From contig NW_019773514.1 in assembly GCF_001039355.2 (NCBI RefSeq), positions 465,068-529,067 on the forward strand: DNA of 64,000 nucleotides, written 5' to 3'. The translations under genes and the position numbers were made by a program. The notes below the pieces were generated by a model that was not told the DNA's origin, made no database searches, and saw nothing but the letters and a program-made list of their open reading frames with translations. The DNA comes from Lingula anatina. Lineage: Eukaryota > Brachiopoda > Lingulata > Lingulida > Lingulidae. Shown here one piece after another: positions 38,568 to 49,961 of the stretch. The stretch's first letter is position 1, and every line of letters begins with the position of its first letter.

Positions 38568-39591
38568 CAATGCTAGCATCATTGCCGAAGGGAGAAAGCG
38601 CATCAAATCCATTGAGGACCATTTTGGGATTGATATGTCACTGGTGAAGGACACAGATCTCCTGGACGGAAGAGTTCCCCTTCTTGGGGGAAAACTGTTG
38701 TTTCATCCATATCACTTCAGCCCGGGAGCAAACGTGAGGTTGATATTAGGTAAACTGCACATATTTGATCAATCAAGTAAGATAAAAATGCAACAAAACT
38801 TTTAGAGTAAAATATGATTAGGAATGAACAAGATCAATCGCTCTTCAACATAAACCAAAGACTATCTCAATAATAGTTTGCTGGAAGATTACATGCTACA
38901 TATTTTTGTTCATGCTGCTTCTTTAGAGTTAAACTCCTACGGAAGCTGGTCTTATAAGAACGTTCCAGTATCTGATGCCGGCTGGATCATTGAAGTAATA
39001 GAACCAGTCAACTTAACTGGACCGGGTTACTCTGGCAGAGTGGAACCAGGGAATAGCATCTACCATGGGGAATATCTGTTTTATGTAAGTATAGTTATAA
39101 TAATGTTTATTGAACACGAAATCGTACAATTGGAACATTTGATGCTGTCTTTCTGTGCGCGTCACTGTACTGTGAAATTCATTAGTAGATTTTGCGTCGA
39201 AATACATGCATAAGTTATGATCACAAAATGATACGTACATGTAGGCATATATATGAAAAAAAAACTACGTGACCTACCTTATATAAAAAGATGTAAGACA
39301 AAAATTATATGTACACGTAAGGGAGTCAATGAATTTTAAAAAGATCGAAATCATCTCATTTTGACACATTTCCAGACATCCCGAGAAAACCCTCGAGGCG
39401 GCAGAATTATAATCACAACCGAATCCAAGGAACCACAATATATCACCGGAAATGGTCGTTTCGTGGTTTGGAATGCTGAGTTATCCCACCCTCAATATGG
39501 CAAGGGGCGCACTTTCCTTTTGTCTGAGATTAATCATAATACATCCGAATTTATTACGAGAGAAACACTTATTTTTCCGCGGGATGCGTAA
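38568..39591 (+). CDS. Four-exon family member 3, exons 2-4 only
   Basis: Exons 38568-38749, 38927-39084 and 39376-39591 match family exons 2-4 in length (182, 158, 216 bp) and phase. The frame is fully open, with intact splice sites and motifs LLDGRVPLLGGKLLF, KNVPVSDAGW, GPGYSG, YHGEYLFY, TSRENPRGG and HPQYGKG. No first exon with a signal peptide is visible between member 2 and here. It may be missing in the gap at 38392, be borrowed from member 2 by splicing, or be lost. A poly-A signal is at 39739-39744. The strict conservation of splice sites argues against old pseudogene status. Confidence 0.7.
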
Positions 39592-40982
39592 TTGACTCAA
39601 CCAAAAAGCTATGCAAGCCACTAAGCATCAACATGTACTGGTCCATGCATACGCAAGTCTATAAACAAAGAATATAACCACTACAGACCTCACTACTGAA
39701 AAAGCGTTTGAATGAATTAACAGCGGGAAAATAACAAAAATAAATCGAACCAGAGATATGCGAACCTCTGCACATCGAACACAATAGTAAGTTTATCCAT
39801 CAGTAAAGTCAATTTCATAATAATAATCGAAACTAAGACTTTTAAGAAAAATCGCCGGCAGGGTTTGGAGTACTAAATCGTTTCATTAAATCGGCGTTGA
39901 AACAGTGATGATGGGTGCTCTGGTAAAAGATAAATTAGAGAAACTGATTTAGAGAAACAATTATGAGGTCACCCGTAAGATGACGTGTAAATGTTGATAA
40001 ATTTAGTCACTGAAGACTGAATATATAATTATCACCCGAAACAATGTGTGTAATCCAGTAAATAAGGAGTTTTGGGAGAAGGGTGACAGTATCCTATGAA
40101 ATGAGCTAATAACCCCAAAACCGGTGAGTTCAGAACAACTTCCAATTTAAACATGCTGTCTCAATAATATTCTACATGGTTTGTGGTTAATGACGAAAAA
40201 GTGATGAAGTTTGGTACTTTTGGCACAGATTGGCAGTTACAGACTAACTCCATCTTAAGTGATAGCTCAGATTTTAACTTCTTAATACAAAGATGAAGAA
40301 CCAATTCCCCGAGGAGGGCATAATTGAAAAGTTAATTTTCCTGTCTTTCATCACTTCTTATGCAACCAGATGCCAATGAAAATCAATTAGACGAAAGTAA
40401 TTTGCCCATCAATATGACAACTGCTTTTAACTTGCACGACTTCAACGACTTGCACTCGGCGTCAGAGAAACCCATTAATTGCGAAATGTTATGAAAGTTA
40501 ATTTATTAAGCTAATTTATTAAGTTAAAAGATTAAGCATAACGAAACATCCAAACTTGACAAGAAGAATTTATATAAGAATAAAGTGTGGATAAGGTCAT
40601 ATGTATGTCAAATATTCTGAAATTAAAATAAATAAACAAAAATTATTAATAAAAAAAAGATAAAATATAAATTTAATCAGTTAAACATTCAATATTTCTC
40701 ATTCTACTTATGAAAGGTGACTTCTAATAAATAAAGAGGCTTCAGTCTTCATTGCTACAAGATAATAACCAAGGCTAGTGACGTTTAAAGAAGCATTATA
40801 AGTTCGAGTAAACTAATGACAGTTATCATCTGTTGTCTGTTTCAAAGTCATAAGTTAGCTACCGATAACTATTTAAAGCACTCTTCCAATCATCACAACT
40901 TTGCTACCTGCTCGAATCAGCAAAATTTACTTTTTGTTATTGACAAGGCATACTTTCGTTGGTTGCAACTTTCCAATTCCAA
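39592..40982. promoter_or_regulatory. 5' flank and presumed promoter of GPCR copy 1
   Basis: The last several hundred bases are nearly identical to the flank of GPCR copy 2 (about 49080-49961). A TATTTAAA at 40870-40877, also present at 49843-49850, is a plausible TATA-like element about 110 bp before the start codon. There is no other gene in this stretch. Confidence 0.4.
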
Positions 40983-42455
40983 ATGGGGAAATTGAAAGTG
41001 CTTGTTACATCTTTCCTCCTGGTAATGGTTTTCCTTTGTCATTCAAAAGCTATCAAACAGATGTCAAGAGGAAAATCGACAGCAAATTTGGAAGTGGCAA
41101 AAAAAGTAAACCCACCTTTAATGAAAGACAAGAGAGGGTATCTTGGAAGAGGATCGAATGCGGAAGCTAAACATGAGGGGACCAAAACAAGAGCAGTGGT
41201 AAAAAGGCATATCAAACGGCGCCCCTTCCAAAGTTCTGATTTTTCTGAGCCCTGGAGACCTGGTAGGTTTCGGCGTCATTTATTGGCCGATGGCAAGGCT
41301 GATTTTCCAAATGCAACTCTGAATCAATCCGAAAATAATGAAGTTACACCTGCATCGAGCACAGAAGCTTCCATTAGAGCTAATACGAATCTAGCTGAGA
41401 TTACCAAGATCATCCAAATTCCAAAACCAAACGTTCAATATTGTCTTACTGGAAATTCTCTCGGTGATAGGTTCTTCCAAATACAATGTTCCTGTGACAA
41501 ATACTGCCACATGTTTGATGATTGTTGTTGGCTAACGGAGCGGGACTGTGCTTCAAACCACACAGAGCAAACTATTAACCGAAATATTACCCTACCTCAA
41601 ATGAAATGCCTGAAGGCTCCACTGGCACATTCAAAGAACAACCTAGTTTATTTTTGGTTTGTCTCGACATGCCCCAAAAGTTGGCAGGATGAAGGCATTC
41701 GAATGAAGTGTGAAAGTAACAGTCCCGATATGACAGACCTCGCTTTACATTATACCCCTGTGTACGACGAAGTATCTGGACTCTCTTTTAAGAACATTTT
41801 CTGTACACAGTGTCACAATATCTCAGATATTAATCCCTGGAATGCCACCTTTGGTTGTTATCACCAAGGCCCGCTGAAATTCCAAAACGTTTCATCTGCA
41901 GATGAAGCCATTCGGGAGGTTTTGAAGACCGACTCAGATTGCTTCATCAACTACTTTTCTACAAGAAATTTGGCCATGCGTCTGTGTGCGGCTGACGAAA
42001 GTGAAGCAATGCTAGCAGAGTGTCCGACTGTAAGATACCTTGAATTATATTGGAAAGGTGTCAATACGGGTATACCATATGACGTACTGGAGGATCTGTG
42101 CTTTGAAGGACCAACTAATATTGTAAACTTGCAAAGCAGACTCTATAGGAATTTCTTCTGTTTTTTTTGTTGGGATGGTCATTACTTTTACGGAACAGAC
42201 AGCTGTCAGAATAACAGTGAGTACAAACATCTATATATTGTTCTTGATGTATTTATCAATTTTTCTAAAAAAAAAGGATAAATGAAAGGCTTACCTCTAT
42301 TTTGCAATCAGTTAACCCTTAGTGTTCAATTCTTAGGTAACAATAAGAGATTGAATTCCTTTTTTCTTTTTTTAAACATGTTCAAATATTCCCGTATGCG
42401 CTTTGTTTACTCATATGTTCTTTCTTATTCTTTTTTATATAATGAAGATAAAATT

Positions 42456-42494
<39 letters not shown>

Positions 42495-44755
42495 CACACA
42501 AATACACACAAACACACACTCATGCACAAACACACACACACAGCTTACCTTTAGCATCTTGTACTGGAATTGGTTTTAAATGTCAGTTAAATGTTTGGCA
42601 CATTTCCTATCATACATTGCCAGGGGATCCTGGATACGTGTACAATCCCACGGGATTCTCTTCATCTCTATCTGTTGGCCCAGTATTGGCTAAAGAAAAC
42701 AATAGATACTATTGCAGAGTTTCAGAACACTCCCAGTTCAGCTCCGACCCGGTATGTATACTATATAGCAGTCACGAATTTGGCAATGAAATAACCACAT
42801 ACATTTTTTTAAATTTTATTTTATATGAAAATCATGCTTTTCATAAAACTATGATTGTCATTGTGAATAATAAAGACAATGTTACTCATTGCAAACTCTA
42901 GATAAAAGTTATAAAAAATACTATATACACCATATACCCTGTATACTCGGTAGGCAATATTTGAATAGTACAGTAAACACTGGAAATCCATTATAAAATT
43001 TGTTTAAAAGGATTTTTTGCCGTTGGGCTGGAAATCCGTAATAAAAAAATTTTCCTTGCCTTTGGATCTACTAGTACATATTAGTGCATTTTGACATTTG
43101 TAAAAAAAAGCTATGGAATAAAAATTCGCTGTTGCATTTATTAATATCCATCATGCAAATCTCGACCCAATTAGCCACCTTTTTCGTTCTCTTTTCAGTG
43201 TGCCAGTGGTAATGAAGACTGTCATTCTCAGTTTAACTACGATGTCATTCACGAAGACTGTAAACCTTTGCTTCAGCAATTTTCTGGGGTGCACATGGAC
43301 ATTGATATTATCTTTACATTCACTGACTATGAGAACATCCCAATCAATGTTCACACCAATTACAGATTTATTAGTTCTGCAATTAAACACAGTTTCAGTT
43401 ATTTAGGAATAGCTGATGTAAACCGTAGGAAAAATATTTGTTGCCAGGCAGTGTTCTCCTCTCAACCATTCTCACAAATAGAAGTGTTAGCAAGTTTCTC
43501 ATTAAGACTAGGAGGTAAACACGCAACATATAAATCTATTCAATTTGCAGAGGGGTCAATACGAGAAAATTTAACCAGCACTTTGCCAAAGGTTAACTTT
43601 TCCCTTGATTTATTTAATGGAAAATACAAAATAGATATGACCATGCGTGTTTCAAACGATAAATCTGTGTTCAAAACTGCGACTTGGTCGGAATTAGGTG
43701 AGGCATTCAGACTAGCAAATGGGGCAGGCTCTTCTTTATGCTCTGCTGTTGTTGTTTCAATAGCAGACGTTACAAACGTTCAATCTGATGCATTTAATTT
43801 TTATATTGAATATGCCACAGAAAAAGTCACCATTAACCGGAAACGTGTCGTTATTTTTGAGGGCAACATATTTATCTGCAGGCAGGGTATTGAAAAGTTC
43901 CTAGAATCTATATCCCAAACAAGAAATAAAACCATAATTAAATCAAGGACTGGAAATCTAATTTCCGTGACTATTTTTGAAATTTGGGCTTTTCCTGCCA
44001 TTTCATTGGCTATATTTCTGGTCCACCTTATCTTATGTGTTATTCAGTCTGGTTGTAATAATATTGCAGATGGAATGATCATACACATCACAGTCATATT
44101 TCTCTTGGTTCAGTTATTCTCCTCCCTTCCAGCAATGATCTCCGTTAAAACTGATGGCACTGTGTGCATGGCTTTGATAGCTACTGCCCATTTCTTTTGG
44201 CTGGTAAGTTTTCTTTGGCTAGCAAGTATGTCCTTAACGGCATTACACGGCGTCACAGGCAGTCTGTCTTGGAGCAAAAGCCCAAAGAGACATCTATTGA
44301 CATGTTTTGGAACTACATATATAGTTTCATTGTTGATGATGTCGGCTGGGATTGTGTCAGACATGTGGGATGTTGTCCCGGTGAAAATGCTCTACTGCCA
44401 AGGGACATGTTTCTTTGGTAATATCCAATCCTACATTCTTCTCGTAGTGGCACCTGCCTCACTGGCTGCATTATTCAATGCGGTGATTTGCATTGTTCTG
44501 GTTGTATATAAAATATCCGGAAAGTTAACTGCATATGCTGTTTATCCAAACTTACTGAGCATAAATTCCTGCTATAAGATGGTGTTCATGAGCTTTGGTG
44601 TAACCTTGACTGGTTGTGTGGGCTTAATCTTTGTAAGCCTGTCCGTAGCATCAGTTGGAGACTTTTGCTACTTGGACTCTGTATTTAGGTGTCTCCAAGG
44701 CATTATCATGCTGGCAGTTACTCTGGCCTTAAGAAACAACACGGTCCCCCCTTAA
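40983..44755 (+). CDS. SMB-like, class-B-type seven-helix receptor, copy 1
   Basis: Coding exons 40983-42216, 42624-42751 and 43199-44755 give 972 aa. ATG 40983 starts a signal peptide (MGKLKVLVTSFLLVMVFLCH). The ectodomain has a basic segment (KRHIKRR), a Cys cluster at about 154-189 (CSCDKYC, FDDCC, ERDC) typical of a somatomedin-B fold, and further Cys-rich and N-glycosylation-rich sequence. The third exon carries the rest of the ectodomain and seven helices at about 719-966. The TM3 segment CMALIATAHFFWLVSFLWLA resembles secretin/adhesion/Methuselah-type receptors. I see no GPS cleavage motif. The product should be a cell-surface receptor; its ligand and G protein are unknown. The first intron contains a CT microsatellite at 42459-42491. 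Confidence 0.88.
42459..42491. repeat. (CT)n microsatellite in GPCR copy 1 intron 1
   Basis: A pure CT run followed by CA-rich sequence. The corresponding run in copy 2 near 51431-51448 is much shorter. Confidence 0.95.
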
Positions 44756-44943
44756 TAGACACAATGTATTTGAATTGGAGAGTTTCAACGTAGCGCTAAC
44801 TGAATAATAGCTACGTATAGATAAACTAGCATATCAATTATAACATGGCACAACCAAAGACGCACTCAAAGAGCATAGCCCTACGCCGAAGGAAAAAGAC
44901 AAACATATTTTTCGTTCCCATAAGTCTGTGCTGTTGGGATGTT

Positions 44944-44978
<35 letters not shown>

Positions 44979-46857
44979 TTTTTGCATCGTGAAAGAATTG
45001 ATATTTTAGTATAAAAATCGTTAGTTGAAAACATTAGGCTCGTGGAGGCGCTCTGTGGTTGCGGCGTTTAATAATGGGAATAAAAAAAACAATAAACCAG
45101 AAGGAATAGATACAGTTGATACAGTTTTTGGGTCACTCTCGTAATGGAGACTTGTGACAGTAAAATTTTGAAATTAAGAACTTGGAAACAGATTTACAGA
45201 TCGTGTTTTTCTAAAAGGTTTTGGATGAGGTATTGGAAAAAAGGAATATTATTGAAATGCCCAAGAGAATTCACTATTTTGCTATATTAAATCACAACGC
45301 ACATGACATGCGCTTTATATGGTTCATAACAGTGAATGTGTAAGTTATATCCCAATTTGTGATTATTTGAGTGCTAACTGTTAGGTACATTTAACATATT
45401 ATAGTCAGAAATTCATTTTTGTCGCTGCGTGACCTCTGTGTAGCTATATATGTATTTGAAATTATCAAGGTAAACAAAAGACCTACAGGTATAGTTGATA
45501 TGAACAATGTCTATATACATGTATATTCAAATTCAATTACTACCTAGATGATCAGTTAATTTAGACCGATTATCACAACTTGCTTTATGTTCTTGTCGAG
45601 TTTATCCAAAATTCAACTTAAAATTACTGTTACTTAATGGAGATGTGAACCCTGATAAGTGTGCAAACGCCCATGAATTGTATTACAAACGTAACTGATG
45701 GGTCACTTTTTATTTTACATTCATGATATCTACAGGTAGCGGTATATGTTAATTCAATATCTTGAAAGCAATTGTAAACAGGCCATGTGAACACCTTTTG
45801 TACGTTAAAAGATATAGAGGCAGATTTCCCCTCCCAACTGTAAAGGTAATATGCTCGAGTACATTATTTCATAATTTAATGTAAAGAAACAGATAATTGT
45901 CAGTCTTATATATATATGCACGTCCACGATACTTGGTAACAGCAATGGGTGATCATCTTAGAAAGTCTGTCAAAATATTCATATGCGTTGGATTGCAATG
46001 TGGGTGCTTTTTCTTAGTACAACAAACAATTTTATGTTTCCAAACATTGCTGTGTATTTTTTACTTTTAAATTCTTAGCCGAATATGACACTAAAACAGC
46101 GCTTAAATATGAGACACAGACATACCAGTCTCTTTTGAAGCTTTGCATTATGGAAAAGAAATCTCTTGTTTTGGTCATGTCAGGGATCATATACGGCACA
46201 AACGCTAGAGAAAAACAAAAATTACTGATCGTCGCAAATTTTGATAGGCGAGGAAAACGGGTTGTTGTGCGTTACTATCGTTTCCACTTTCAACTTCAGT
46301 ACATGTACAAAGTATTATCGGGATTTAAATACATGAAATACACTCTGATTTTCATAAAACAACAATGTGTAAGAAAATCCTGTCATCTGAGCGTGTAATC
46401 ACAGATGTTATGACTCAATCCGGTTTCGTTTCCTCCAGACTCGCACGACAACGAAACCACAGCTGGCGTGTAGTTTCGTTTCCCCATTCAGATGTGGCCC
46501 AGGGACTTAGAGTAAAGAGTGGAGATTTCCACTGATGACGCAATGACCCGGTCACATGCATATTAAATGAGACTAATTAAATTGGTTATACCCGTCCACA
46601 CCTTTTGGCGTGTAGTTCACGAAAAACGACTTCATGACATCGCTGTTTAACCGCCGTTTCAGGATCGCAGCGTGCTTTCCCAACTCTGTGAAGTTAAGTG
46701 TACTCTTCTCTGATAATTTTTATATGTGTTTAATGTGATATTTTCCAAACTTATGAATATAAAGCAAAATACATGCATATTCTAAGCGTCCAAACCGTGC
46801 TCACAAGATCGGCGCCATGTTGCCCGTGTCTCATTGTTGTTACTTAGTATTGTGGAC

Positions 46858-46927
<70 letters not shown>

Positions 46928-46974
46928 CTCTCCAGGGATGCCCTTTATTGTCGTTAAACTGGATGTATTATTTT

Positions 46975-47008
<34 letters not shown>

Positions 47009-47469
47009 ATGCAATTAGAGGAAACGTGACTCATCATGATACGGAAGTATAGCAAATGAGAAACATCAACCTTATAAGTGTCAATTTCCTCTAACCCTGA
47101 TTACACATGAACACGTATTCCATCTCCTATTTGCGAAGCGCAAAATTGTGCTTATAAAAGCCTATTGCAATGAATTGGTTCCCTGTTTAAAATAAACGCT
47201 ATGTGGATGCATCCGGCTTAAAATGAAGAGCCGTTTGAAGTTATTTTATGTCAGTTAAAAAGGGTATCTACATTTCGCTACCTTGATATTAATTGCACAT
47301 TTGAGTTTCGTAAACAAAATCTCCAAACCGAAGATTGTAATTGAAATGAAGACAAATACAAGATGAAATATCCACAATATTTCAAATTTATGATGTAGCA
47401 AATGCTACCTATGTTCCCTTATATTGTTTGAATCATTACTTCTCAATCTCGACAATCCTATTTTATTCA
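44756..47469. other. 3' flank of GPCR copy 1, microsatellites
   Basis: This contains TTTA repeats near 44945-44981, (AT)n at 46862-46922 and (TG)n at 46978-47007. Most of it aligns with 54333-56960. A block from about 45915 to 46920 has no clear counterpart in copy 2. No gene is seen. Confidence 0.5.
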
Positions 47470-47553
47470 GCGCCAACCCATGGGGCTAAAACGAACCCGG
47501 TACCTCCCGCTTACTATACAGATCGACTGCTCTACCGTCTGAGCTATCCGGCC
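47470..47553 (-). repeat. tRNA-like sequence, probably a SINE head or pseudo-tRNA
   Basis: The minus strand begins GGCCGGATAGCTCAGACGG (a good A box: TAGCTCAGACGGTAGAGC) and later has GGGTTCG (partial B box). The anticodon stem does not fold and the B box is damaged, so this is not a working tRNA. It lies exactly where similarity between the two duplication units stops. Confidence 0.55.
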
Positions 47554-48036
47554 TTTTCATCTAAATCTTGGCACTAAAATACACATACTTCACATTCCAT
47601 AACAAGATTGTCTAAACAGTCCTTCTTCGAACCACACTCGTGCTTGACCTTGAAATATGAGTAAACCGTCGTTTTCCAGCAGCACTTAAACACATAATAA
47701 CTGCAAATTGAACGTCCCAGTGGCCTAAACGAAGCAACCGGATGATATATGATGCATACATTTACCCCCTATAACACCTACCTCGTCTCAAAAAAAGATT
47801 TCCATGTCAAAAACGTCCAATTTGCGTGTTTCATCGGCGAGGTAATGGCTGCCGTTCAACGGCCTCTTCCGTTTTAACGGGCACAAAAGCCATATAATGG
47901 GGCAGCCTACCCGCACAACCATATACTGCCTTCCTACGCCGAATCTGGTCAAACGAGCAATAGCCTTGCAAAATTCTATTATTCCGTTTGTTACGATGAT
48001 TTATTTCAGGGTATGTTTGGCGTACCGGATATGTTG

Positions 48037-48156
48037 AATGCTGAGTTACCCCACCCTCAATATGGCAAGGGGAACACTTTCCTTTTGTCTGAGATTAATC
48101 ATGAAACATCCGAATTAATTACGAGAGAAACACTTATTTTTTCGCGAAATGTATAA
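48037..48156 (+). pseudogene. Hybrid pseudogene fragment of family member 3
   Basis: The last 40 codons of exon 4 (NAELPHPQYGKG to the TAA at 48154) are present and in frame. They are directly preceded by the intron 1 segment that in copy 1 lies at 38424-38481. Everything between (exons 2, 3, the start of exon 4 and their introns, about 1 kb) is deleted. The junction shows GAA microhomology. The fragment cannot make a protein by itself. Confidence 0.85.
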
Positions 48157-49961
48157 TTGACTCAACCAAAAAGCAATGCAAGGCACAAAGAATCAACATG
48201 TACTGGTAAACGCATACGCATTTCTATAAACAAAGAATGTATCATTACAGAATTTATTACTGAAAAGCGTTTGAATGAAATAACGCCAGGAAAATAACGA
48301 AAATAAATCGAACTGAGGATATGCAAACCTCTGCACATCGAACAAAATAAGAAGTCATTTTTTCCATCAGTAAAGTCAATTTCATAATAAACGTTTCATT
48401 TACAAATGACGCAATTACAATATTAAAAAAATGTGTAAAGTTGTAAATGCATTTTATATATTGCATTATTTTTTGTTGAAAAAGCAGAAAAAGATTAAGA
48501 GGTTTACCAACACATCTGGTATAAATGTGTTTCATTTGTATACCATTTTTTTTTTATCGAATGAAACTTTATATTGGATATAACACATATTGGACCTAGC
48601 TTATTTTCAAATTATCACGTTTGTTTAAGGATATTGTAACCCTTTATTATCATCCAGATACCAAAAATGAGGTTTTTCTTGCACGTAATTATTCAATAAT
48701 GCATCTACCTTTGGATGATTTAAAACAATGAAAAACTCCACGAAAATATCAAAGCTTTAATCGTCAATTTAACGATTTCTATTTTGAGGTGATATAGCAA
48801 TCGGTATGGGGCATATCTTCATCAGAGATGCATCAGTAATAATATTTATCAAATCGGTGTTGAAAAGGTGATGGCAGGTGCTGTGAGAATGAGAAACCGA
48901 TGTTCAGTTTTTACCCAAAAACGCAATTATGACGCCACCCGTAAGATGATGTATGTGTAATTGTTGATAAATTTAGTCACTGAACACTGAAGATATATTT
49001 ATTACCCGAAAGAAAGTATTAAGGCAGTAAATATAAGGAGTTTTGGGCGAAAGGTGACAGTATCCTATAAAATGAACTAATAACCCCAAAACCAGTGAGT
49101 TCAGAACAACTTCCAATTTAAACATGCTGTCTCGATAAAACTCTACGTGCTTTGTAGTTTATGATGAAAAAGTACTTTTCGACAGAAATTGGCAGTTACA
49201 GACCAACTCCATCTTAAGTGATAGTTCAGACTTTAACTTCTTAATACAAAGAAGAAAAACCAATTCCCCGAGGAGGGCATAATTGAAAAGTTAATTTTCC
49301 TGTCTTTCATCACTTCTTATGCAACCAGATGCCAATGAAAATCGAGCAGACGAGACTAATTTTCCCACCAAAATGATAAGTGCTTTTCACTTGCACGACT
49401 TCAACGAGTTGCACTCGGCGTCAGAGAAACCCATTAATTGCAAAATGTTATGAAAGTTAATTTTCTAGCACTTAATGACTTCCTGTCGCGCAATGGTCAT
49501 TTTATGATTAAGCATAATGAAACATCCAAATTTGACAAGAAGAATTTAAAAAGTGTGGATAAGGTCATATATGTATGTCAAATATTCTGAAATTAAAATA
49601 AATAAACAAAAAATTATTAATAAAATAAACTGATAAAAAATAAATTTAATAAGTTAAACATTTAATATTTCTCATTCTACTTATGAAAGGTGACTTCTAA
49701 TAAATAAAGAGGCTTCAGTCTTCATTGCTACAAGATAATAACCAAGGCTAGTGACGTTTAAAGAAGCATTATAAGTTCGAGTAAACTAATGACAGTTATC
49801 ATCTGTTGTCTGTTTCAAAGTCACAAGTTAGCTACCGATAACTATTTAAAGCACTCCGCTGCTTCCAATCATCACAAATTTGCTACCTGTTCGAATCAGC
49901 AAAATTTACGTTTTGTTATTGACAAGGCATACTTTCGTTGGTTGCAATTTTGCAATTCCCA
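48157..49961. promoter_or_regulatory. 5' flank and presumed promoter of GPCR copy 2
   Basis: The right-hand 0.9 kb closely matches the flank of copy 1, including TATTTAAA at 49843-49850. A stretch of roughly 440 bp at 48400-48840 is not shared with copy 1 and carries the repeat also found at 6186-6262, so it is probably an insertion. No gene is seen. Confidence 0.4.

Larger units (their letters stand above)
38424..47500. repeat. Tandem duplication unit, copy 1
   Basis: This unit runs from intron 1 of family member 3 through GPCR copy 1 to the sequence before the tRNA-like element. It matches 47979-56968 over coding, intronic and flanking sequence, interrupted by indels. The left border is set where similarity begins (ATTATTCCGTTTGT) and the right border by ACCCATGGGGC.AAAAC. 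The approximate unit length is 9.1 kb. Confidence 0.85.

Noticed and set aside
31537-39591. Tandem gene cluster tested as a CRISPR-like or regular repeat array
   Set aside because: The periodic similarity is explained by paralogous exons; there are no short regular repeats with spacers anywhere in the window.
46135-46398. Plus-strand 87-codon open frame downstream of GPCR copy 1
   Set aside because: No counterpart in copy 2, no domain features, AT-rich composition.
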